Assembly (NCBI GenBank): GCA_947499175.1
Contig: CANMNU010000005.1
Span: 1 to 23,026 of the forward strand
Direction: 5' to 3'
Source: Alphaproteobacteria bacterium
GTDB lineage: Bacteria; Pseudomonadota; Alphaproteobacteria; Paracaedibacterales; CAITNM01
Length of the DNA: 23,026 nt
In this document: piece after piece, positions 14,346 through 21,951 of the stretch
Layout: each line of letters begins with the position of its first letter
Numbering within the stretch: the first letter of the stretch is position 1
The notes under the pieces: model-generated
What the model was told of the DNA's origin: nothing
The model's input: only the letters and a program-made list of their open reading frames with translations
The model's database searches: none
Translations under genes and position numbers: made by a program

Positions 14346-16220
14346 ATGCTTAAAAATATGATTATATCATTATTATCACTTTTTGTGATGGTAGTTGAAG
14401 TGAACGCTATGGAAAAAGAAAATGATTGTATTTTCAATAATATTTCTAATAAAACAATAAAAAATTGGAATCAAGATGATTTCTGCGACGCCTTAAAAAA
14501 TAATTCTATGTTAAAGCACTTATTAGAAAGTAACAGGGTTGTTAAGTTTTCAAACGCAAAATGTAGCACTGAAGTACTAAATAATTTAAAAATTGCATTT
14601 GATAAGTTGGGGGTAAAAGCAATCATTAGCATGAACGTTGATGTTGTTGGCTTTATTAAACCTTTAACAAAAGGACAGATAAACAAAAATAGGTTACGCA
14701 TTAATAGGGACACAGGTATTAATTCACTAACAATTCCAGAGGGATTGGTGGGCCTACAGAATCTCGACTTTTGTAGTAATAATTCACTGGAGTTTATTAT
14801 GTTTCCAGAAATCATGACAGGTTTAAAAACATTAAAATTAAATGGAAATAGATTTTTAAAATCGATTGTGTTTCCAAAAGGCATGGTAAGTTTAAAAACA
14901 TTTGAATTAAGCAGTAATAAATTATCTGCACTTGTTACGATGCCGGAAGGCATGACAAATTTGCAAACATTAAAATTAAATGGAAATAGATTTTTAAAAT
15001 CGATTGTGTTTCCAAAAGACATGGAAAGTCTTAAAAGCTTAGAATTAATAAATAATAGATTATTAGCATCTATTGTTATACCAACAGGCATGACAAGTCT
15101 ACACACACTTAAAGTGAATAATGAGCGATCAGCATTACAATCGATTGCGATCCCTTCAGATATGACTAACTTACGAACACTGGACTTATCTAGTAATCCT
15201 AATTTGCAATTTCTTGAGCTTCCTGATGGAATAGAAAATTTACAAACAATTGATTTAAGAAACACTAGTATTAGCCTTAATGATATTGTGGCCCTGAGAC
15301 ATAGATATCCTGGTGTTGTGTTGTCTAATTTTGACCAGCAAGCTAATCAACAGATAGTTGCACAAGAATTACTTGTGCAGAAAAGAGCAAGCATTAGAAA
15401 AGCGTACGAAGAACTTGCTACAAATGAAGCTACAGCTCAGCTTATTTCTGCTAATTTGCCAACTATCGAAACTACAAAAGAAAAATTTTTCTATGCTGCA
15501 GCTGATGTGAAATCCACTTTAGGGCAGGCTTTATCAATGAATGACCTAAAATTTACAGATGGCCAACAATTCAGATTGGTAAGTGCTGTTAGGTCTTTAC
15601 GGCTTTTACAAGGTGATAGTTCAATAGAAAAGCATGGGATTTCAAGCTTAGAATCTTACGCAACTTATGTTTACCCTAGTCTACCAAATATTCGCCAACT
15701 ATTCGTGCTAGCCTATAATTTACTTTCTGGGTCCAATGTTGAACAGCAGCAAAAAGAATTTGTAGCTTCGTATTTAGTGAATAACGACAAGTGGAACGCA
15801 GTAAAAACTATTTTTAAAATAGATGATGCTTTAGGGGTAGTATTACAAAAACCTAATAATGTGGTTGATACGTTATGTGCTTTAATGGCAAATTCAAATG
15901 AAGCAGAACAAAAGATGGCAGAATTACAAGGAAAAAATTCTATAATCTTTAGAAATTTGATGAAAGGAATAAAGAAAGATTTCCTAACCACAAAGTTAGA
16001 CAAGCTTAACCCATTAGTAGAAGCTTTGTTTATGATTATGCGTGGTCATAACGATAAATTAGAAAATAGTAATGAACCAAATAAACCAGCCTGCGCGGAA
16101 GGTGCATACTTGAATATTATGAAAATTCTTAGGGAAATTGAGAAGACGAAAAATGCTATGGAAGTTATTGGTAATATCCAAATAACATTATGCAACGGAA
16201 TGATAGCTTCTATAGTGTAA
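14346..16220 (+). CDS. Secreted leucine-rich-repeat protein with unknown helical C-terminal domain
   Basis: The 624-residue product starts with a signal peptide (MLKNMIISLLSLFVMVVEVNA, probable cleavage after Ala21). About eight leucine-rich repeats of some 23 residues follow (about 117-325), each of the form P-x-x-M-x-x-L-x-x-L-x-L-x-x-N with an Ile/Val strand. The remaining 300 residues are predicted by eye to be mostly helical, with no family I recognise. A Cys in PACAEGAYLNIMKIL lies near the end, and I do not see the CxD site of the NEL ubiquitin ligases. Leucine-rich repeats bind proteins, and in intracellular bacteria such proteins are often exported to the host; a host-directed role is inference. 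An internal duplication is listed separately. The gene stands alone between two repeat-rich gaps, with no obvious ribosome-binding site. Confidence 0.8.
   Translation: MLKNMIISLLSLFVMVVEVNAMEKENDCIFNNISNKTIKNWNQDDFCDALKNNSMLKHLLESNRVVKFSNAKCSTEVLNNLKIAFDKLGVKAIISMNVDVVGFIKPLTKGQINKNRLRINRDTGINSLTIPEGLVGLQNLDFCSNNSLEFIMFPEIMTGLKTLKLNGNRFLKSIVFPKGMVSLKTFELSSNKLSALVTMPEGMTNLQTLKLNGNRFLKSIVFPKDMESLKSLELINNRLLASIVIPTGMTSLHTLKVNNERSALQSIAIPSDMTNLRTLDLSSNPNLQFLELPDGIENLQTIDLRNTSISLNDIVALRHRYPGVVLSNFDQQANQQIVAQELLVQKRASIRKAYEELATNEATAQLISANLPTIETTKEKFFYAAADVKSTLGQALSMNDLKFTDGQQFRLVSAVRSLRLLQGDSSIEKHGISSLESYATYVYPSLPNIRQLFVLAYNLLSGSNVEQQQKEFVASYLVNNDKWNAVKTIFKIDDALGVVLQKPNNVVDTLCALMANSNEAEQKMAELQGKNSIIFRNLMKGIKKDFLTTKLDKLNPLVEALFMIMRGHNDKLENSNEPNKPACAEGAYLNIMKILREIEKTKNAMEVIGNIQITLCNGMIASIV
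14827..15024 (+). repeat. Internal duplication of two leucine-rich-repeat units
   Basis: Bases 14827-14880 are identical to 14965-15018 (54 bases). After one mismatch the next five bases also agree. The offset is 138 bases, exactly 46 codons or two repeat units. Near-perfect nucleotide identity, including silent positions, indicates a recent duplication or gene conversion within the array. Confidence 0.9.
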
Positions 16221-16295
16221 TGTTATATTAAAAAAAGCTCCGTAGTTAAGCTGCAATGCAGTTAGTATCCCTACAATAGGTCATATGAAGTGATT

Positions 16296-17497
16296 TTACT
16301 TTAATTCTTCAATTGCTTTCTTGATTCTTTGACAGGCCTTTTTTAAATTATCCATACTTGTTGCGTAGGAAATGCGAAAATACGGAGAGAGCCCAAAACC
16401 ATCACCACTGACGGTGGCTACGTTATAGTCTTCCAGTAAATAAGTGCAAAAGTCATTATCATTGTTAATAACTTTTCCTGATTTTGCAGTTTTGCCAAGT
16501 ACTTTATTGCAACCAATATACAAGTAAAAAGCACCGTTGGGTTTGATTAATTGTAATTTCTCCACATTGGCTAATTCAGACAACACAAAATCACGGCGGG
16601 CGCAAAAACTTGCCCTCCATTCATTTAAAAAATCGTGGGGGCCATTAATAGCAGCAATGGCAGCTGCTTGGGAAATGGAGGATGGGTTTGAAGTGCTTTG
16701 CGATTGTAAGTTGGTCATGGCTTGAATAAGGTGCTTGGGTCCGCGCCATAACCAATGCGCCATCCGGTCATAGAGTAAGCTTTGGAAACTCCATTTACTA
16801 CTAGGGTGCGGTCTGCTAAATCAGGCGCAACATTTAAAATGTTGGTGAAAATTTTGCCATCATAAACTAGGTATTCATAAATATCATCGGTTAAAATATT
16901 AACATGAGGATGATCTCGTAATACTTCAGCCAAGCTGTGCAATTCATCGGCACTATAAACGCAGCCCGTTGGGTTTGATGGTGAGTTTAAAATTAGCCAT
17001 TTAGTTTTCGGTGTGATTGCTTTAGCTAATTGCTCTGCTTGTAATTTGAATTGATTTTCGATTGAACAGGTAATAAAAACGGGTATGCCTTCTAGCAAGC
17101 AAACTATATCAGGGTAAGAAACCCAATATGGTGCTGGTATAATCACTTCATCACCAGCACTGACGGTTGCCATTAGGGCATTGAAAATAACTTGCTTGCC
17201 ACCGGTGCTAGCCATAATTTGTTCTGGTGTATAAATTAGCCCATTATCTTTTTGTAATTTTTCGGCAATTGCCTGTTTTAAAGCAACAGTTCCACCAACT
17301 TGGGTATACTTAGTTTGTCCATTTGCCATGGCTTGGGTGGCGGCTTCTTTGATCCATTGCGGGGTGTCATAATCAGGTTCGCCGGCACTTAAACTAACTA
17401 CATCTTTCCCTTCTGCCATCATAGCAGCAGCTTTTGCAACCATGGCAAAAGTTGGTGAGGGTTTTATGGAATTCATTCGCTGTGCTAGGCTTATCAT
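16296..17497 (-). pseudogene. aspC: Frameshifted aspartate aminotransferase (class I/II, PLP-dependent)
   Basis: The full enzyme exchanges amino groups between aspartate and 2-oxoglutarate. Two minus-strand frames, 17497-16715 and 16763-16296, give a complete protein of about 400 residues if one missing base is restored near 16750, where GYGA should continue as GPKHLIQAM. The first part has YTQVGG, NSPSNPTG (171-178) and the PLP-binding Lys239 in VSKAYSMTGWR. The second has the substrate carboxylate-binding Arg in FRISYA. The ATG at 17497 (MISLAQRMNSIKPSPT) matches the family N-terminus; an in-frame TTG at 17524 does not. All active-site residues survive, so the damage is recent or a sequencing error. 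Divergently transcribed from the next gene. Confidence 0.85.
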
Positions 17498-17563
17498 ATA
17501 TAAAAATTTATTGATTTCGGCCAAATGTAGCCAATTTTTAATAATAAATCTAGCAAAGGTATT

Positions 17564-18460
17564 ATGGCAGCAACTATTTTATTTACAGGTGGTAATGGTT
17601 TTATTGGCTCAAGCTTGGCGAGTTTCCTATTTAATCGGGGGTATGAGATTGTTTTTTATACGAAAAACCCTAAACTAGCTCCGCGTAATTATAGAACTAT
17701 TTCAGATTTACAAGAAATCGAAAGGCTGCCTTTGTTAGAGGCTGTGATTAACCTTGCTGGTGCCCCAATAATAAAGCGTTGGAATAAGGAATATCAACAA
17801 ACTATGTATGATAGCAGAATTGCCACAACCCTTGATTTGATTGCAAATTTGCGTAAATTTGGGCGGTTGCCCAAGATTTTTATAAGTGGTTCTGCTGTGG
17901 GGTATTATCTTGGTCAGCAACACAAGTGTTATGAAGATACTCCTGTTCCAGAGGTGCAAAATTTTAGTAATCGTTTATGCACAGCCTGGGAAGATTCTGC
18001 AAAATCTTTGCTGGCAGATGATGGTGTTAGATTATGTTTTGCAAGATTAGGTGTGGTACTCGGCCCTAAAGGTGGCATATTAAAACGTATTGAAAATCAG
18101 TTTCGTCTAGGATTAGGTACAATTTTTGGCCAAGGTACGCAGGTTATGTCATGGGTACATTTGGAGGATTGCATAAATGCACTTTGGTATATTTTACAAA
18201 ACCCTGAACTTAGTGGGCCATTTAATATTGTGGCACCTAAAACCTGTACTAGTGCTGATTTTTCTGAGTTGCTGGCAATGCAATTTAGTAAAAGAACACC
18301 AAAACATTTGCCTGATTGGCTAGTATCACTTATCTTTGGGCAAATGGGTGAAGAAATGCTACTAAAGGGTGTGTGTGTTGTACCAAATCGCTTACAACAA
18401 AGTGGGTTTTTCTTTAAATATTCAGACATTAATAGTGCCCTTCAAAGCTTTTATTCTTGA
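17564..18460 (+). CDS. TIGR01777 family protein (SDR-type NAD(P)-binding epimerase-like, YfcH)
   Basis: The 298-residue product has the N-terminal dinucleotide-binding TGGNGFIGSSL (8-18). It also has the family blocks INLAGAPIIKRWNKEYQ and SGSAVGYYL, then the C-terminal extension typical of TIGR01777 proteins. The physiological substrate of this family is not established. The active-site block reads SAVGYYLG, a slight change from the usual SAVGYYG. The ATG at 17564 has an AAAGGT site just upstream. It is followed after 9 bases by the Smr-domain gene, so the two probably form an operon. Confidence 0.88.
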   Translation: MAATILFTGGNGFIGSSLASFLFNRGYEIVFYTKNPKLAPRNYRTISDLQEIERLPLLEAVINLAGAPIIKRWNKEYQQTMYDSRIATTLDLIANLRKFGRLPKIFISGSAVGYYLGQQHKCYEDTPVPEVQNFSNRLCTAWEDSAKSLLADDGVRLCFARLGVVLGPKGGILKRIENQFRLGLGTIFGQGTQVMSWVHLEDCINALWYILQNPELSGPFNIVAPKTCTSADFSELLAMQFSKRTPKHLPDWLVSLIFGQMGEEMLLKGVCVVPNRLQQSGFFFKYSDINSALQSFYS

Positions 18461-18469
18461 AATTTTTTT

Positions 18470-18946
18470 ATGACTAAAAAACTAACTTCGCAAGATGAGG
18501 AATTGTGGAAAACATTCACTAAAGGTGTGAGGCAGATAAAATGCAATAAGGTTTGTGTAGATTCACCAAAAATTATTAAAACTCTTGAATACCCTCAATT
18601 ACCAACACCACATGTGAAATCTACCCAAAAAGTTGCGCAGTTGCATGCAAATGAGCTTCGAAACTTAAAAATTGATGGCCAAATTGATTTGCACGGGTTT
18701 ACACAATTTTCAGGCGAGTTGGCATTGCGAGAATTTTTAAAAACAGCTGTTTATAAAGACTGGCGTTGGGTAAGAATTATTACAGGCAAAGGTTCGCCCA
18801 ATAACCCAAGTATTTTACGTGAACAAACCCCAAAGTGGTTAAAAACAATGCCTGAATTTGTTACTGGCTATACCTTTGCTGCCCCTGATGATGGTGGCAC
18901 CGGGGCATTTTATATAAAAATTCGCCGTAAATTACACCACAAATAA
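18470..18946 (+). CDS. Smr/MutS2-type domain protein
   Basis: The 158-residue product is a stand-alone Smr-domain protein. An unstructured, lysine-rich first third leads into the domain from about 70. It carries the characteristic IDLHG (72-76), the IITGKG motif (104-108) and GGTGAFYIKIRR near the end. Smr domains act as nucleases or nucleic-acid binders, and small bacterial members have been linked to mRNA cleavage at stalled ribosomes; the role here is not shown. The gene is 9 bases after the TIGR01777 gene and converges on fzlA with 8 bases between the stops. Confidence 0.87.
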   Translation: MTKKLTSQDEELWKTFTKGVRQIKCNKVCVDSPKIIKTLEYPQLPTPHVKSTQKVAQLHANELRNLKIDGQIDLHGFTQFSGELALREFLKTAVYKDWRWVRIITGKGSPNNPSILREQTPKWLKTMPEFVTGYTFAAPDDGGTGAFYIKIRRKLHHK

Positions 18947-18954
18947 CGTTTGGG

Positions 18955-19641
18955 CTAAAAATCAAGTTCGCAGTAGTGGGCAGATGGAGGTATGGAGGGA
19001 ACACGGTCACTAAAAAATCCACGATACGTAGGGCGAGATTTAATACGCATAAACCAATTTTTAACGGATTCAAATTTTTCCCAGTTAATATCGCCAAAAT
19101 AATCGACTACTGAAATATGTGCAGCTGCAGTGATGTCGGCAATGCTGAAGTAGTCACCAGCTAGCCAATTGCGCCGATCAACCAACCATGCAATGTATTC
19201 CATGTGATGAACTAATGTATTTTTTGTCTGACGAATTAAATTAGAATCAGGTCCAGCGCAGGTTTGCCCGGAATTTTGGGATATTGCACGTTTGATGACC
19301 TTTTCCCACAAAATTACTAAGCTAATTTCCTGGGCAAATTTGTTGTCAAACCAACACATTAGGCGGCGGGCTTCGGCTCGTCCTAATAGGTCATCTGGAT
19401 ACACTTTGCGGTCAGGGTAGGCTTCTTCCAGATATTCAACTATAGCTGTGCTGTCTGCCAGAACTGAGCCATTTAAATCAACAAATACTGGCACATAGCC
19501 AAGGGGGTTTAAGCTAGTAAAATAATTTTTTTTTTCCCAAAAATTTGTTAATTCTTGTGAAAAATCCAACTTTTTTTCAGCAAGGCACAAACGTACCTTA
19601 CGAGAAAATGGGCATAATGGGTAATGGTGTAGAACTCTCAT
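18955..19641 (-). CDS. fzlA: FtsZ-localised protein A (GST-like)
   Basis: FzlA is an alphaproteobacterial glutathione-S-transferase-like protein that binds FtsZ filaments and is needed for constriction during division in Caulobacter. The 228-residue product starts MRVLHHYPLCPFSRKVRLCLAEKKLDF, keeps the thioredoxin-like N-domain and has CWFDNKF. The C-domain has WLAGDYFSIADITAAAHISVVDYFGDINW and ends in PSAHYCELDF; this HY-x-x-LDF ending is typical of FzlA rather than ordinary GSTs. The ATG at 19641 was chosen over an in-frame GTG at 19728, whose 29 extra residues have no family counterpart. It lies downstream of the patatin gene on the same strand. Confidence 0.85.
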   Translation of the reverse strand: MRVLHHYPLCPFSRKVRLCLAEKKLDFSQELTNFWEKKNYFTSLNPLGYVPVFVDLNGSVLADSTAIVEYLEEAYPDRKVYPDDLLGRAEARRLMCWFDNKFAQEISLVILWEKVIKRAISQNSGQTCAGPDSNLIRQTKNTLVHHMEYIAWLVDRRNWLAGDYFSIADITAAAHISVVDYFGDINWEKFESVKNWFMRIKSRPTYRGFFSDRVPSIPPSAHYCELDF

Positions 19642-19729
19642 GTTAAGTTTGTAGCTGAAATTAACAGTGCTTGTAAAGTCTCTACAGCCATTATGAAAAG
19701 TAATATCGCGATGTATGCTACTGCTCACT

Positions 19730-20833
19730 CTACTTTAATTCATCGCATAAGTTCTGAAATTCTTTGGAGTCAATGATGTTTTTGGCCTTAGCTTTTAAAT
19801 AGTTTTTCATATCCACGCTAACATCATCGGAAACCCAGTGAAATGCATCAATTGGAGCATCCAATCTTGTGTAAGAAGACTCCATACCATAAAAGAAAGC
19901 TTCGGTTGCTGATTTTGACAGTTCATCTTGTCCTTTAGACAGAAGACTAACTACAGGAACAACTAACTGTAACATTCCTTCGTTATCCAGTGCAGCATCA
20001 GCCAATGGATAACTTGCGTTTCCAGTTCCAATAGAAACTAACCTAATTTTTTTTCTAGGTTCACATGCTGAATTTTCTTCTCGCAACATGTTTTGTCCTT
20101 CTATAATACCGCATATACTAGGATTTTTTACAGCCATACTGCCATCTACGTAATATCCATTCCCTATTTTTTCCGGCGCAAAACCAGCAGGATAAGCCAT
20201 AGATGCTGCAATGGCTTTCCATAACAAACAATTTTCAGTTTCATTATCAAAAGAATTGATAGCTTTTTTCGTTGTGAATGAATGTAGTTGCGAATTACCT
20301 ATATCCCATGCTTCTAAAAGAACAGGAGTGCGAGTTTGCGAAAGTTTCATATCACTAAAGTAAGGCTGTATTGAGTTTGAAAAATTTGTAGATGGATATC
20401 TGGTGCCCCAATATCCAAAACCACTTGTTATTTTGTGCAACAATGTGTTGCTAAATAAACCATTCATGTTGTTTTCATAAAACTTAACAAGATCTGAAGC
20501 TAAATAAGCAGGCTCATTTGCCTTTAATGGATTCTTTTTTGTTAAAAATGCAGCATTAAACGCTCCAGCAGAGGTTCCAACAATAAGATCAAAACTTGCT
20601 GAAATTGGTTTTCCTGTTCGTTTCTCAAATTCATCCATGACAATGGCTGGGATAATGCCTCGTTCTCCCCCACCATCTATTGCTAGAATTCGCAAGGTGT
20701 CACCTGCTGACCTTACCCTTAGTGGAGCATTTATTTGAAAGTCAGGATAAGTTATTATATTATTGTTGCTTGCTGAGTGTCCAACTGATGAAAATGTAGC
20801 CAGAATAATTGTTGTGCACAGTACTTTTTTCAC
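19730..20833 (-). CDS. Secreted patatin-like phospholipase
   Basis: Patatin-like enzymes are Ser-Asp dyad lipid acyl hydrolases, and in Rickettsia and Legionella several act on host membranes. The 367-residue product has a Sec signal peptide (MKKVLCTTIILATFSSVGHSA) and the oxyanion-hole DGGGERG (53-59). The nucleophile Ser88 is in GTSAG (86-90), and Asp230 is in the DGS form of the DG(A/G) motif. The catalytic parts are intact, so it should be active. Translation starts at a GTG (20833), because that codon gives the signal peptide. Export makes a role on host or other external membranes likely, but this is inference. It faces the truncated secreted gene at 21062 across an AT-rich 228-base gap. 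Confidence 0.88.
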   Translation of the reverse strand: MKKVLCTTIILATFSSVGHSASNNNIITYPDFQINAPLRVRSAGDTLRILAIDGGGERGIIPAIVMDEFEKRTGKPISASFDLIVGTSAGAFNAAFLTKKNPLKANEPAYLASDLVKFYENNMNGLFSNTLLHKITSGFGYWGTRYPSTNFSNSIQPYFSDMKLSQTRTPVLLEAWDIGNSQLHSFTTKKAINSFDNETENCLLWKAIAASMAYPAGFAPEKIGNGYYVDGSMAVKNPSICGIIEGQNMLREENSACEPRKKIRLVSIGTGNASYPLADAALDNEGMLQLVVPVVSLLSKGQDELSKSATEAFFYGMESSYTRLDAPIDAFHWVSDDVSVDMKNYLKAKAKNIIDSKEFQNLCDELK

Positions 20834-21020
20834 AAATAAATCTTTTAATACATGTTAATAACTTAATAATAACGCTTTAATTATTAATATTTAGTTAATA
20901 TTGGGTGGCGACGTGTGAAGAAAATATGAGTAATTGAAATTTTATTTGACTACTGTAACATGAATACTAAATTAATTTAAAAAAATTGATTAAAAAATTA
21001 ACTAAAAATTAACCTATTTG

Positions 21021-21067
21021 TGCCACTATAATTGTACTAATTTAACCCCACGGAGATTATAGTGGCA
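21021..21067 (+). promoter_or_regulatory. 12-bp inverted repeat spanning the promoter and start codon of the 21062 gene
   Basis: TGCCACTATAAT (21021-21032) is perfectly complementary to ATTATAGTGGCA (21056-21067), with 23 bases between. The left arm contains a consensus -10 box TATAAT (21027-21032). The right arm contains the GTG start codon (21062-21064), and a GGAG ribosome-binding site (21052-21055) lies in the loop. No good -35 is seen. It could be an operator, or an RNA hairpin if transcription starts further upstream. Confidence 0.55.
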
Positions 21068-21640
21068 TTATTTTTATTAATATTTTTACAAGTGTTTTGC
21101 TTAAACGCTATGGAAAGCTCAAAGACAGAGCTCAAAGACAGAGAGCTCGGAGATGATGAAAAGACAATAGTTGTAGTGCCAGCGAGGATGGAAACGTTAA
21201 TCTCTCACGAATTAAGGCCATTTACAAGATCTAAATTAACTACAGATTGGCTTGATCATCTTGAAAAATTAGAAGCAAAGCAAGCTCTTAACGAAATTAC
21301 TTTCCCTCACTTTTTAGAAGGAGAAGAGATCAAGCTTTTGGCAAAAGACGCTTGGAAAGAATTATACGAAAAACCAAACTGTAGGGTTTTTTTTGGCACA
21401 GATATAGCAAAAGCAAATGGTATTGATGCTCGTATTTATAATCCTGCATCTAATTTTGAAAAAGAGGCAGATCAAGTCTACGGTGAGCTTCGTAAACATA
21501 GCATTGGGCGTATAGCTACCGGCATATCCAGGGCTTGCATTATGCTAATAACGCGCAAAACTGATTGGTCTCAACCAGAATACTATAATGACCCCAATAA
21601 AATAGAACAGTTGTCAGAGGAGAGGTTCATCCCTAAATAA
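21062..21640 (+). CDS. Secreted protein of unknown function, 3' end replaced by an IS element
   Basis: The frame gives 192 residues. It begins with a hydrophobic leader MALFLLIFLQVFCLNA without the usual basic residues, followed by Met-Glu, and continues as a charged, probably globular protein. I recognise no family. The GTG start has a GGAG site 6 bases upstream. The IS left end begins at about 21584, so only about 174 residues belong to the original gene. The last 18, from about Tyr-Asn-Asp-Pro onward, are read from IS sequence until a chance TAA. The true C-terminus is displaced beyond the element and not visible. Whether the truncated product is stable is unknown. Confidence 0.6.
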   Translation: MALFLLIFLQVFCLNAMESSKTELKDRELGDDEKTIVVVPARMETLISHELRPFTRSKLTTDWLDHLEKLEAKQALNEITFPHFLEGEEIKLLAKDAWKELYEKPNCRVFFGTDIAKANGIDARIYNPASNFEKEADQVYGELRKHSIGRIATGISRACIMLITRKTDWSQPEYYNDPNKIEQLSEERFIPK

Positions 21641-21648
21641 GCAAGAGG

Positions 21649-21951
21649 ATGAATCAAATGAAAAGTAATATGAAGAAGAAACCGCACATAGCTGAATTTA
21701 AGTTCAAGGTAGCCATTGAAGCGATTCGAGGTGAAAAAACTACAGCGGAACTGTGTCAGCAGTTTGGCATAGTTAGTTCGCAACTTTTTAAATGGAAAAA
21801 GGCTTTACTAGATAATGGCCAAGAAGTATTTAAAAATGGCACGCCAACTAAAGATCAAGGTCAGGCAGAGATTGAACAATTACATGCCACCATTGGGAGG
21901 TTGACAGTAGAAAACGGTTTTTTAGCAAAGTGTGCCGGGAGGTACCAATGA
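21649..21951 (+). CDS. IS3-family transposase OrfA
   Basis: The 100-residue protein is a helix-turn-helix DNA-binding subunit (HTH_Tnp_1 type): AEFKFKVAIEAIRGEKTTAEL, then CQQFGIVSSQLFKWKKALL. A leucine-containing C-terminal coiled segment follows (IEQLHATIGRLTVENGFLAK). A slippery heptamer T TTT TTA in the zero frame at 21918-21924 would shift ribosomes by -1 into orfB and make the OrfAB transposase. The orfA stop overlaps the orfB ATG as ATGA. ATG codons at 21649 or 21658 are both possible starts. Confidence 0.88.
   Translation: MNQMKSNMKKKPHIAEFKFKVAIEAIRGEKTTAELCQQFGIVSSQLFKWKKALLDNGQEVFKNGTPTKDQGQAEIEQLHATIGRLTVENGFLAKCAGRYQ

Noticed and set aside
14471..15265. 264-codon minus-strand frame
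   Set aside because: It is the complement of the leucine-rich repeats; its length comes from the periodic repeat sequence on the other strand.
15713..16003. 96-codon minus-strand frame
   Set aside because: It is antisense within the leucine-rich-repeat gene, with no start signals or recognisable domain.
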